Positions 1-7,075 of a stretch of 7,811 nt of DNA are shown here, one piece after another; position 1 is the stretch's first letter; each line of letters begins with the position of its first letter. Under the pieces are notes generated by a model. It was not told the origin of the DNA and did not search any database. It worked only from the letters and a program-made list of their open reading frames with translations. The stretch lies in NCBI GenBank assembly GCA_007118795.1, contig SKQX01000115.1:1-7811 (forward strand). Direction: 5' to 3'. The stretch is from Thermoflexales bacterium (GTDB lineage: Bacteria; Chloroflexota; Anaerolineae; B4-G1). A program made the position numbers and the translations under genes.

Positions 1-258
1 AACCGCCCGGTAGTAGGGCTCCGCTAGCGTCCGCTGTGGCGTGAGGAGGATGACAGCCTGGCCCGAAACCCCAGCCTCCAGGTGGTGCAGCAGCCGTGCG
101 GCAGCAGCCGTCGTCTTCCCCGCGCCAGCCGGGCCCTCGAGGAAGATTCGGCGCCTCAGCGGCTGTTCGACGAGCGCCTGTTGGCGGGGAAGCAAGCTGT
201 CGATATCCGCAGCCGGTGATAGCCGCTGGCCGGTCATGATGGGCCACAGGTAGAACAT
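1..258 (-). CDS. P-loop ATPase, probably SF1 (UvrD/RecB-like) helicase, 5' part only
   Basis: Reading leftward on the minus strand, an open frame starts after a stop at 292-294 and runs off the left edge without a stop. With ATG at 256-258 the visible 86 residues include a Q-rich segment (LLPRQQALV, about residues 22-30), then IFLEGPAGAGKTT at about 38-50. That is a clear Walker A P-loop, with GPAGAGKT at 42-49. A second hydrophobic strand, AVILLTPQRTLAEPYY, follows. A Q-motif just ahead of the P-loop, then a strand with a TPQRT-type motif, is the usual N-terminus of UvrD/RecB-type superfamily 1 helicases. The start is uncertain: ATG at 235-237 is in the same frame and neither has a good Shine-Dalgarno sequence. 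The helicase assignment is inference from about 80 residues; the P-loop itself is seen directly. It could instead be another P-loop nuclease or ATPase. Confidence 0.7.
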   Translation of the reverse strand, partial: MFYLWPIMTGQRLSPAADIDSLLPRQQALVEQPLRRRIFLEGPAGAGKTTAAAARLLHHLEAGVSGQAVILLTPQRTLAEPYYRAV

Positions 259-408
259 GCCCGGTGGATAGCCCGCGGGTTCTTCACTCGCCTATCCGCG
301 CCGAGGGCCTAACACGATAGCGCAGCGGTTCACCAAGGCGTCCTTCAGACTGTTCCGTGCTCCCTGAAGCACCCCACCGGGAACCGATGGGCACTGACTC
401 CTGGGCCA

Positions 409-1839
409 TCATTCATCGTCCCCCGCGCGCCTTCTCATGAAGAGATAGCTCACGAGCGACACCAGGACCGTGCCGCCGGCAAGCAGCCACGTCGAACCCT
501 CCACGCGCTTCAACGCCCGCCATTTCTGCCCCAACGACAACTCGCCGGTGAGCTCGGCGATCGGCCCCGGCCTGCTCCGGCTGACCCGAACCCGCTCTCT
601 GAAGATCTCTTTGACCTCGCCGGAGGGCAAGAAGGAGATCAGATCGTCCAAGACCGCCCCTCTCTTCGTCCTGACCGGTGGCCTCTCGTTGATCAGCTCA
701 CGGTAGGCAGCTACCGTTTGGTCCACCACATTCGACCAGTCCAGGTGACTCACACGCTCCCGCGCATTCTTGCAGAGCTGTTGGTACTCCTCGGGGGGCA
801 AGGCACAGACCCGCTCCACACAGACCGCAAACTCCTCCGGGGCGGCATCCCTCGGCAGACAGCAACCAACCTGATCGTCCACCAACTCGCTGGTTGTCTC
901 GTTGGCCAGACCGATCAGGGGCGTCCCCGACGCCAAGGCTTCGATCACGACGAGGCTCTGCACTTCCATTTTCGAGGCCGAGACGAAAACGTGGGTCTTC
1001 TCCAGATAGCCAGGGATCTCCTCGTGCGGAACCTGGCCCACAAACACGACATTGTCCAAGCCATAGGCCTCGCAATAGCTCCGCAACAGCTTCCCGTACT
1101 CCGGTTTCAGAGCTTTCCCGATCAGCAGCAACCGGTACGGCTCCGGCAGCAACCGATGAACCTCAAGCAGGTAGTGTTGGTTCTTGCGTTCGCTCATGTA
1201 GCCGACAAAGGTGAGCGTCTTCTGAGCGGTGGTGACGTCGGTGTCGCCACATTGGGCGTATCTCTCCAGATCTCGCCCGTTGGGGATAACGAACACTCGA
1301 CCGTCATAGCCGAACTCGCGCAGCGCCGCCAATGCTGGCTGGTTCAACGCTATGATGGCATCGCAGTTCTCATAGAAGTCGGTCAGCAGGCGACGCGATA
1401 TCGACTCTCCGAAAGAGCCCTGCAGCACCCTCATATCCAGAGCATCCACGGCCCCGAAGTCCAACACGCTGGCCGGAAGGATGTGGCTCGTGTGCACGAA
1501 GGGTACCAGATGCATCTTGGCCCACACCTGGCCGATGAGCCCCAGCAACGCGGGTTCGTGAGCGTGAACCACATGGGGATTGAACTCGTCCAGGAAGTCG
1601 AACACGGCTCGCACGGCCTTCGCCGAAAGGACCGGCATATGGAACTCGCCCTCCCCAGCGCTCCGAACGCCGAAGACCTTCAATGCCCCGTCCTCGTCGT
1701 GCCGCAGTCCCGTCTCCACCGCGGGGCAGATCATCACCACCTCGTGACGCTCTGCGAAACGGCTGGCCAACTCGTTGGCAACCCGCCCCTCTCCGCCCCC
1801 CCGTCCCCTCCTAAACAGCGAGATGTACGCGACTCTCAT
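409..1839 (-). CDS. GT4-family glycosyltransferase with C-terminal membrane anchor
   Basis: A 476-residue protein with the two-domain GT-B layout of retaining glycosyltransferase family 4. It would transfer a sugar from a nucleotide-sugar donor to a glycan or lipid acceptor at the cytoplasmic face. The N-terminal Rossmann domain begins MRVAYISLF, with a glycine-rich GRGGGEGRVANELA loop (12-25) and HAHEP at 92-96. The donor domain starts near FVGYMSERKN (211-220) and holds the GT4 E-x7-E pair, E292 and E300, within SKMEVQSLVVIEALASGTP. A charged linker (about 385-450) follows the fold, then one hydrophobic segment, WLLAGGTVLVSLVSYLFM (451-468), closed by RRRAGDDE. This looks like a tail anchor, which most soluble GT4 enzymes lack. 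The start is ATG; the preceding GAGAGGGAT is purine-rich but sits unusually close. The gene lies 74 bp after the sulfotransferase stop on the same strand, so the two are probably co-transcribed. Donor and acceptor cannot be read from the sequence. Confidence 0.92.
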   Translation of the reverse strand: MRVAYISLFRRGRGGGEGRVANELASRFAERHEVVMICPAVETGLRHDEDGALKVFGVRSAGEGEFHMPVLSAKAVRAVFDFLDEFNPHVVHAHEPALLGLIGQVWAKMHLVPFVHTSHILPASVLDFGAVDALDMRVLQGSFGESISRRLLTDFYENCDAIIALNQPALAALREFGYDGRVFVIPNGRDLERYAQCGDTDVTTAQKTLTFVGYMSERKNQHYLLEVHRLLPEPYRLLLIGKALKPEYGKLLRSYCEAYGLDNVVFVGQVPHEEIPGYLEKTHVFVSASKMEVQSLVVIEALASGTPLIGLANETTSELVDDQVGCCLPRDAAPEEFAVCVERVCALPPEEYQQLCKNARERVSHLDWSNVVDQTVAAYRELINERPPVRTKRGAVLDDLISFLPSGEVKEIFRERVRVSRSRPGPIAELTGELSLGQKWRALKRVEGSTWLLAGGTVLVSLVSYLFMRRRAGDDE

Positions 1840-1913
1840 ATCCCTCTCTTAACCCAGCAGCATCACAGCCGATCCAAGACTGCGTTCCTTGGCGATGACG
1901 CTGCAGGTCTAAC

Positions 1914-3074
1914 CTATTGCGTCTCTCTAGTGTCGAAACCGAACCGCTCGAACACGTGCCGATATCGCGTCACGATCTGCTCCCGGGTCAGTCCCATCTC
2001 GCTCAGGGAGTAATCGTGCTCACTCTCGTGATCCCGCGCCCTCTCCGTCACTCGCTCCAAGATATCGTCGAACGCGGGGCTCAACTCGAGGCCAAATCGC
2101 TGGTAGATGGCCCGCACAGTCTGCCCCGCATTGTCGACCAGGTCATCGAACCTGATCACGATGTAGCTCTCCTGCGGCGCCCTCTCCAACCGCTCCAGCG
2201 GATAGGTGTACCAGTGGTCAGCCATATCGAGGACATAATCACGGCTTGCGTATTCCTCCAGTGGATCGCCCAGGAGCTGCCATTCTTCCTCCTTCAGACT
2301 GACGTACGAGGGGATCATGTCCAGGGGATTCCGTGCGAGGTAGATGACCCGGACATCAGGCAGGTAGTCATACAGCGTGTCAACCATAGGCGAGAAATGG
2401 GGATTCTTCGCTAAGTAATGCTTCTCCTCATCGCGATGTGCATACAGATGGCGCTGAACGCAGCGGCGATAGAAGGTCATCATCCGTCTCTTCTGCTCCT
2501 CTGGCATCTGGCTGTCGAAGTACGTGTAGGGCTCCGCCTCGTCCAGCATGGCGACATACAGCCAAATCTTAAGGCTGGAGAAGATATGGACCAGCAGGTA
2601 TTCGTCCTCCTCCGGAGCGCGTAGCGCGATTCTGTGAACCACGTTCTCCTCCTGCCAGGTCTCCTCCAACATGCCCACCCACCGATGGAGGTGACTGCCC
2701 AGCCGGCGGTCCAGCCGGGAGATCGCCCAGAACACCTTGCGCACGGTGATGGATGGAGCGAGCAGCATCTCCCAGGTACGCATCGAGTTGAAGTTCGCCT
2801 CATCCCTGGCCATAAGTCGTTGTAGGAAAGTCGTGCCGCTACGGGGGTTGCCCACGATGTAGACGGGCTCCCTGATCTCCAAGTCTCGATAGCCACGGAA
2901 GAGAACCTCATCCAGGATCAGCCCAGCCCACGTCACCATCTCCAGCAACGTGTAGGCCGGGTAAGCGATGAGCAACCCTACCAAGCGCCGCGGCGTCAGT
3001 CGGTAGTTTGTCCCTCTGCTCTTGAACAGAGACTTGTAGGTGAACCGAGCCACCCCTCTCAGGTTGAATGACAC
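1914..3074 (-). CDS. PAPS-dependent sulfotransferase (Sulfotransfer_3-like)
   Basis: A 386-residue protein that should transfer a sulfonate group from PAPS to a hydroxyl or amine of a carbohydrate or lipid. The 5'-phosphosulfate-binding loop is intact: VYIVGNPRSGTTFLQRL, with GNPRSGTTFL at 75-84. The 3'-phosphate-binding region is the strand-helix VRVIYLARNPLDMIPS at 241-256, with the usual R-N-P-x-D-x-x-x-S pattern. The C-terminal YSLSEMGLTREQI (355-367) resembles the tail common in this family. A moderately hydrophobic stretch at about 31-58 ahead of the fold may associate with the membrane. The start is GTG at 3074, supported by a strong AGGAGG at 3081-3086 with a 6-nt spacer. A 195-bp gap upstream suggests expression independent of the aldolase gene, although I found no convincing promoter or terminator there. 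The glycosyltransferase follows, so a sulfated glycan or glycolipid is a plausible product; the acceptor is unknown. Confidence 0.9.
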   Translation of the reverse strand: MSFNLRGVARFTYKSLFKSRGTNYRLTPRRLVGLLIAYPAYTLLEMVTWAGLILDEVLFRGYRDLEIREPVYIVGNPRSGTTFLQRLMARDEANFNSMRTWEMLLAPSITVRKVFWAISRLDRRLGSHLHRWVGMLEETWQEENVVHRIALRAPEEDEYLLVHIFSSLKIWLYVAMLDEAEPYTYFDSQMPEEQKRRMMTFYRRCVQRHLYAHRDEEKHYLAKNPHFSPMVDTLYDYLPDVRVIYLARNPLDMIPSYVSLKEEEWQLLGDPLEEYASRDYVLDMADHWYTYPLERLERAPQESYIVIRFDDLVDNAGQTVRAIYQRFGLELSPAFDDILERVTERARDHESEHDYSLSEMGLTREQIVTRYRHVFERFGFDTRETQ

Positions 3075-3269
3075 TCAGCTCCTCCTGTCGAACACGGTCC
3101 ATATGGGAATGCAGCGTGCGCAGCTAGATCATGGGCCACCGCGGCTTATGAGCGGGGGATTCGTGTCGAGCCCGTCTGTCATCCTCCAGCGAACAGCCGG
3201 CATGGCCCAGTGCCCCGTGATCGGTCAGGAGGAAACGGCGTATTCGGCTCCGAGTCTCCGTGCACGGCC
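3075..3269. other. Intergenic gap between aldolase and sulfotransferase genes
   Basis: These 195 bp hold the strong sulfotransferase Shine-Dalgarno (AGGAGG on the minus strand, 3081-3086). A 10-bp palindrome, CCGTGCACGG (3258-3267), sits immediately after the aldolase stop codon. I see no coding frame of protein-like composition and no stem followed by a T-run, so read-through from the glyoxylate genes into the sulfotransferase cannot be excluded. Confidence 0.5.
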
Positions 3270-4178
3270 TCACAGCACCTCGCCCTCAACCAGAATCGCC
3301 TTCAGGGTTTGAATCTCCAGCTCACCCAAGGGCTGCAAGGGGGAGCGCACCGGCCCTCCGTAGTAGTCCAGAATGTCCAGCGCAGCCTTAAGCCCAGGAA
3401 CCCCAAACTGTGCCGTAACCGCCGTATTGACCGCGATCAATCTGCGCTGCAGTCTTGCCGCCTCCTCCAGTCGGCCAGCCTGAAACAGATCATAGAGGTC
3501 GATGGTCTCCTGCGGGGCGACGTTGGCTAAGGCCATGACGCCACCGAGCGCCCCCACGGTCAGCGCCGGCAGGAAGAAGCTGGCGGACCCGGCCAGAACC
3601 TGGAGATCTGCCCCAGCAGAATCCACGATCTGCGCTAGCTTGCCGACATTTCCCCCGCTATCCTTGATCCCCACTACGTTGGGATGCTGGGCGATCCGGG
3701 TTACCGACGGCGCGTCCATATCAACACCGGTGAACCGGGGCATGTTGTAGAGCAGCACGGGAATCTCCAGGGCATCGGCGACGCTCCAGTAGTGATGGGC
3801 CAGTGCCTCTCCCGTCATCTGACCTCGATAGTAGTGGGGCGTGAGGACCAGGACAGCATCGGCGCCGACGGCCGCCGCCTGAGAGCTCAGCTGAATGGTC
3901 TGTCGCGTCGACTCGCAGCCAGTGCCCGCGATCATCAGCTTGTCCGCAGGCGTTCCCTCCCGGACCGTCTCCCAAACCTCCACCCTCTCCTGATCCGTGA
4001 GATAGACCATCTCGCCATTCGACCCCAGCACGACGTAGCCGGCAAAGTCGTGTTCATTCCAGCGTTGGACATTGTCGGTCAAGGGGCCATGGGCTACATG
4101 CCCCTCCTCGTCAAAGGGCGTTGGAATCGGCGGAAACACCCCCGCCAGGGAAATCGCAGCCTCATTCGTTATCATCAT
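3270..4178 (-). CDS. DapA-superfamily aldolase, HOGA-like (4-hydroxy-2-oxoglutarate aldolase)
   Basis: A 302-residue class I aldolase of the dihydrodipicolinate synthase/N-acetylneuraminate lyase superfamily. Schiff-base Lys172 is in VVGIKDSGGNVGK and the assisting Tyr144 in LLYNMP. The substrate loop is GSNGE (52-56) rather than the GTTGE usual in DapA. GSNGE, AGTGCEST (84-91), TPHYYRGQM (113-121), QVLAGSASF (193-201), GGVMALANV (212-220) and FGVPGLKAALD (258-268) closely resemble, from memory, mitochondrial HOGA1, which splits 4-hydroxy-2-oxoglutarate into pyruvate and glyoxylate. That would fit the glyoxylate-using neighbour. A longer frame reaches 4316, but the extra 46 residues overlap the upstream gene and are not family-like. 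ATG at 4176-4178 follows GAGGG by 4 nt, and an adjacent ATG at 4173-4175 is equally possible. Another 2-keto-acid aldolase or dehydratase of this superfamily is the main alternative. Confidence 0.9.
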   Translation of the reverse strand: MMITNEAAISLAGVFPPIPTPFDEEGHVAHGPLTDNVQRWNEHDFAGYVVLGSNGEMVYLTDQERVEVWETVREGTPADKLMIAGTGCESTRQTIQLSSQAAAVGADAVLVLTPHYYRGQMTGEALAHHYWSVADALEIPVLLYNMPRFTGVDMDAPSVTRIAQHPNVVGIKDSGGNVGKLAQIVDSAGADLQVLAGSASFFLPALTVGALGGVMALANVAPQETIDLYDLFQAGRLEEAARLQRRLIAVNTAVTAQFGVPGLKAALDILDYYGGPVRSPLQPLGELEIQTLKAILVEGEVL

Positions 4179-4221
4179 AGTTCCCTCGTAGCTCTCCTTC
4201 TCAAACAGCTCCCAATGAGGC

Positions 4222-5709
4222 TCAACTCCGAGTGCACAGCGGACCAGGGTCGGTAGCCGAAGCCTCCGCACCCAGTGGGAAGATCTTGCCCGGGTTGAGA
4301 ATCCCCTCGGGGTCAAAAGCCGCCCGGATGCGCTGCATCACCTGGATCTGAGCATCCTCAAGTGCCATAGGCAGATAGCGGGACCGAAGAAAACCGATCC
4401 CGTGCTCGCCCGTGATCATCCCGCCCAGCGACAGCGTCAACTGGTAGACTTGCTCAGCCACCACCGGAACCAGAGCATCCCAGCGGGCATCAGCGATCTG
4501 ATCCTTTAACACGTTCACGTGCACATTACCGTCGCCAGCGTGACCGAAGCTAATAATCCGCACCTCGTGCTGCGCCGCGATCGACCTGATGCCCTCCAGG
4601 AGAGCCGGCAACTCCGCGCGGGGTACGACGACATCTTCCATGTGGTTTACCGGACTAGCGTGGTTCAGGGCGTCGATGATAGAGCGGCGCGCCTCCCAAA
4701 GTCGATCCCGATTGCGGCTGTCCCGGGCCACCAGCACATCCCGCGCCTGGTGTCCCAGGCAAAGCTCTCCCACCAAGTGGAGGTCGGCCTCGACAGACTC
4801 GCGATGGTTCCCGTCCAGCTTGATCAACAACTGAGCGGCCGCGTCACGATAGGGCATCTCCTTCTTCAGCAGCTTCTCCACGGCCAGGACGCTGTCCCGC
4901 TCCATGAACTCGATGGTGGTGGGGATGATACGATGGGCGATGATGTCGGAGACGGTATCAGCCGCTGCCTCGAAGTCATCGAACGGGACCAGCAGATCGA
5001 TCTGTACCCTGGGCAACGGAATGAGCCGCAGGATGATCCGGGTCACGATGGCGAGGGTCCCCTCAGACCCCACCAGCAGTTGGACCAGATCATAGCCCGT
5101 GACGTTCTTCACCAGCTTGCCCCCGCACGTGATGATCTGCCCCGAGGGAAGCACGGCTTCTAACCCGCACACAAAGTGCCGGGTCACGCCATACTTGACA
5201 GCCCTTGGGCCTCCGGCGTTCTCGGCGATATTGCCGCCAATGGTGCACGAATCCAGGCTAGCTGGGTCCGGCGGGTAGAACAGCCCCCTCTGCTCTACCG
5301 CGCGGTGGATATCGCCCGTGATCACCCCCGGTTCCACAACCACCATCAGGTTCTCTTCATCGATCTCCAAAATCCGGTTCATCCGCTCTGTCGACAGCAC
5401 GATCCCCCCGTGCACGGCCACGGCCCCGCCGCTCAGACCGTGACCCGCACCCCGTGGAACCACTGGGATCTGCTCTCTCTGCGCCAACCGGAGGATTTTG
5501 GAGATCTGATCCGCCGACGTAACCCGGACGACAGCCTCAGGCTCGGCCCGCAAACCCACCGTTTCGTCGTGCGCATAGGGCTCTAGCCTCTCGGCATCGG
5601 CAGGCCCGAAGAATACGTTCCCCGGGCCCGCTATATCGCGCAGAGTATCGACGATCTGGAGAGTGACCCTCTTGTCCACGGTTCCGATGGCGTGATCTAA
5701 GCTTCGCAA
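4222..5709 (-). CDS. glcD: GlcD-type FAD-linked 2-hydroxyacid oxidase/dehydrogenase
   Basis: A 495-residue flavoprotein of the VAO/PCMH fold that should oxidise glycolate to glyoxylate or D-lactate to pyruvate. The FAD-binding domain carries PRGAGHGLSGGAV (85-97), VVVEPGV (123-129), DPASLDSCTIGGNIAENAGG (148-167) and LVGSEGTL (212-219). The C-terminal substrate/metal region carries FGHAGDGNVHVN (388-399) and GGMITGEHGIG (429-439), ending near FDPEGILNPGKIF (465-477). The length matches the GlcD subunit. GlcE and GlcF partners are not in the window, so it may act alone, like D-lactate or D-2-hydroxyglutarate dehydrogenases, or use partners encoded elsewhere. The start appears to be TTG at 5707-5709, overlapping the aminotransferase stop by 13 bp with GAGG 4 nt upstream. 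GTG at 5677-5679 is an alternative without a clear ribosome site. The overlap implies translational coupling. Substrate choice between glycolate and D-lactate is inferred from neighbours only. Confidence 0.9.
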   Translation of the reverse strand: MRSLDHAIGTVDKRVTLQIVDTLRDIAGPGNVFFGPADAERLEPYAHDETVGLRAEPEAVVRVTSADQISKILRLAQREQIPVVPRGAGHGLSGGAVAVHGGIVLSTERMNRILEIDEENLMVVVEPGVITGDIHRAVEQRGLFYPPDPASLDSCTIGGNIAENAGGPRAVKYGVTRHFVCGLEAVLPSGQIITCGGKLVKNVTGYDLVQLLVGSEGTLAIVTRIILRLIPLPRVQIDLLVPFDDFEAAADTVSDIIAHRIIPTTIEFMERDSVLAVEKLLKKEMPYRDAAAQLLIKLDGNHRESVEADLHLVGELCLGHQARDVLVARDSRNRDRLWEARRSIIDALNHASPVNHMEDVVVPRAELPALLEGIRSIAAQHEVRIISFGHAGDGNVHVNVLKDQIADARWDALVPVVAEQVYQLTLSLGGMITGEHGIGFLRSRYLPMALEDAQIQVMQRIRAAFDPEGILNPGKIFPLGAEASATDPGPLCTRS

Positions 5710-6866
5710 AACACCTCTTGGGCAGCCGTCAGACCGGCCCCGGGTTGGAACTCATACCCGACCCCTGCCAGGCCCTGCTCCAGGGCTCCAACGGTCGCCA
5801 GCACGTCCGCACCGCTTACCACCCCCATGTGACCGATGCGAAAGTATTCGGCCTTGATCTCAGGATGTAGGCCTCCCGCCAGGATCACTCCTGCCCGCTT
5901 CACGTGCGCCAGCAGGGAGCCGTCAACACCGTCGGGGAAGCGGGGCGCGGTCAGAGTGTTCGCCGCGATCTTCCCGCTCACTGGAACCTGGGTCATCCCC
6001 AGCGCAGCCACCGCTGCCTTGACCGCCCTGCTGACCTGCCGATGCCGCTCGAACCGGGCCTCGAGCCCCTCCCCCAGAATCAGACCCAGACTGGTATTTA
6101 GCGCCCAGATCAGGTTCACAGGCGGTGTGCCAAAGTAGCTGGGTTCGCGGGCCTCATACGCCTCCATGATGGGTAGCCACTGGCTCCAATCGGCGTAGTA
6201 GTTGACCACTGGCGCCGATCGGCTGTGGAAAGCCTCCATCGCCCGTGGCCCGGCTACCAACAGGGCTAGCCCAGGCGGCACCCCGATGGCCTTCTGCGAT
6301 GCAGTTAGAGCTAGATCGACACCCCATGCGTCCTGACGCAACTCTTCGCCAGCCACCGAGCAGACGCCGTCGACGACCACCAACACGTCATGCTCGCGCC
6401 CCATAGCGGCCAGTCCCTTCACATCCGCCGCGACACCGGTGGACGTGTCGACCTGAGTCACCGTCATAACCCGAAAGTGGCCATCCTCCAGCATAGCCTC
6501 GACGTCCCCTGGCTCAGGCACGCTGCCAGGACGCGGAGCCCTAGCGTGGGTCACCTGGGCACCGTACCGCTCCAAGATCTCACCAAAGCGGTCGCCAAAG
6601 ACACCGGTATTGACGACCAGTGCCTTGTCACCCGGCTCCACGAGGTTAGCGGCGGCCATATCCATGGCCAGGGTGCCCGAACCGGCGACGACAAACGGCT
6701 GTCCATTCGGAGCGAGAAACACCTCACGCAGACGGTCGAGGGCTGTGGCGAAGACCTCAATGAAATTAGGTGCGACGTGGCTCGTCGTGGCCATCCCCAT
6801 CGCCCGCAATACCTCGGGCGCGAACTCGATGGGGCCGGGAATCATAAGCAGGCTTCTGTCTTTCAC
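5697..6866 (-). CDS. Class V aminotransferase, AGX1-type alanine:glyoxylate aminotransferase
   Basis: A 389-residue PLP enzyme of the alanine-glyoxylate/serine-pyruvate aminotransferase group. The expected reaction is alanine plus glyoxylate to pyruvate plus glycine, in the cytosol. It opens with the family signature LLMIPGPIEFAPEVL (6-20). The phosphate-binding loop is VAGSGTLAMD (60-69), the cofactor-ring aspartate is D166 in VVVDGVCSVAGEE, and the Schiff-base lysine is K192 in ALTASQKAIGVPPGL. The C-terminal domain has YFGTPPVNL and the closing YFRIGHMG, with its substrate-carboxylate arginine. VTQVDTSTGV and LTASQKAIG resemble yeast Agx1 as I remember it. The start is GTG at 6864-6866, with AGGAG 9 nt upstream; the next Met is inside the signature. 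This is the first gene of the glyoxylate unit and overlaps the GlcD gene. Serine-glyoxylate, ureidoglycine-glyoxylate or serine-pyruvate activity are alternatives. Confidence 0.92.
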   Translation of the reverse strand: MKDRSLLMIPGPIEFAPEVLRAMGMATTSHVAPNFIEVFATALDRLREVFLAPNGQPFVVAGSGTLAMDMAAANLVEPGDKALVVNTGVFGDRFGEILERYGAQVTHARAPRPGSVPEPGDVEAMLEDGHFRVMTVTQVDTSTGVAADVKGLAAMGREHDVLVVVDGVCSVAGEELRQDAWGVDLALTASQKAIGVPPGLALLVAGPRAMEAFHSRSAPVVNYYADWSQWLPIMEAYEAREPSYFGTPPVNLIWALNTSLGLILGEGLEARFERHRQVSRAVKAAVAALGMTQVPVSGKIAANTLTAPRFPDGVDGSLLAHVKRAGVILAGGLHPEIKAEYFRIGHMGVVSGADVLATVGALEQGLAGVGYEFQPGAGLTAAQEVFCEA

Positions 6867-7069
6867 TGTCGTGCTCTCCTCGTATCGTTCCTATCGTCCC
6901 TTCCTGAGAGCGGAGCCCTTTCCGTGGGGGATCATCCTGGCACGAGCCGATCCGTCTTCTCAGCTGGACTGTCCATCCCCCGCCCGGCTGCCGCCTACCA
7001 GGGCCATCGGTATCAGGAGTACCCAGTCGCTCTTCGCGCAACCACGGTTATGTTCCCGGTACTCCGCTG
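6867..7069 (-). promoter_or_regulatory. Long, possibly structured leader of the aminotransferase operon
   Basis: If the candidate promoter just upstream is used, the transcript has a leader of about 200 nt before the GTG start. Read on the minus strand, GGGGGAT (6981-6975) can pair with ATCCCCC (6932-6926), closing a 42-nt internal region. Inside it, AGCTG (6965-6961) can pair with CGGCT (6949-6945), with one G-U pair. ACGATA occurs twice (6897-6892 and 6888-6883) just before the Shine-Dalgarno AGGAG (6880-6876). I could not assign a known riboswitch class: no glycine-, T-box- or complete TPP-type core was found. The pairing is seen; a regulatory role is inference. Confidence 0.35.
6965..6975. 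promoter_or_regulatory. 11-bp palindrome, possible operator
   Basis: TGGACTGTCCA is perfectly symmetric around its central base, with 5-bp arms. It lies in the leader of the aminotransferase operon and partly overlaps the arm of the GGGGGAT/ATCCCCC stem. A dyad of this size suits a dimeric regulator such as a GntR-type protein, but no regulator gene is in the window and chance is possible. Confidence 0.25.
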
Positions 7070-7075
7070 CTCCAT

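Noticed and set aside
343..369. Inverted repeat CTTCAG...CTGAAG after the glycosyltransferase gene
   Set aside because: Only 6 bp with a 15-nt loop and no T-run on either strand; too weak to call a terminator.
718..2013. 431-codon plus-strand open frame antisense to the glycosyltransferase
   Set aside because: It mirrors the codon structure of a clearly recognisable GT4 gene on the other strand, has no recognisable motif, and extends into the intergenic gap; a shadow of G/C-rich coding sequence.
3258..3267. CCGTGCACGG as a terminator after the aldolase
   Set aside because: A self-complementary 10-mer without loop or T-run; not a convincing intrinsic terminator.
4179..4316. Upstream extension of the aldolase frame by 46 residues
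   Set aside because: It overlaps the GlcD gene, is Arg/Leu-rich and unlike the family; ATG 4178 with GAGGG just upstream gives the normal family length.
6926..6981. TPP riboswitch reading of the aminotransferase leader, because GCTGAGA occurs at 6964-6958 (minus)
   Set aside because: The second conserved TPP half (TGATCTGG..AAT..CCAGCG-like) is missing, and the genes are not thiamine-related.
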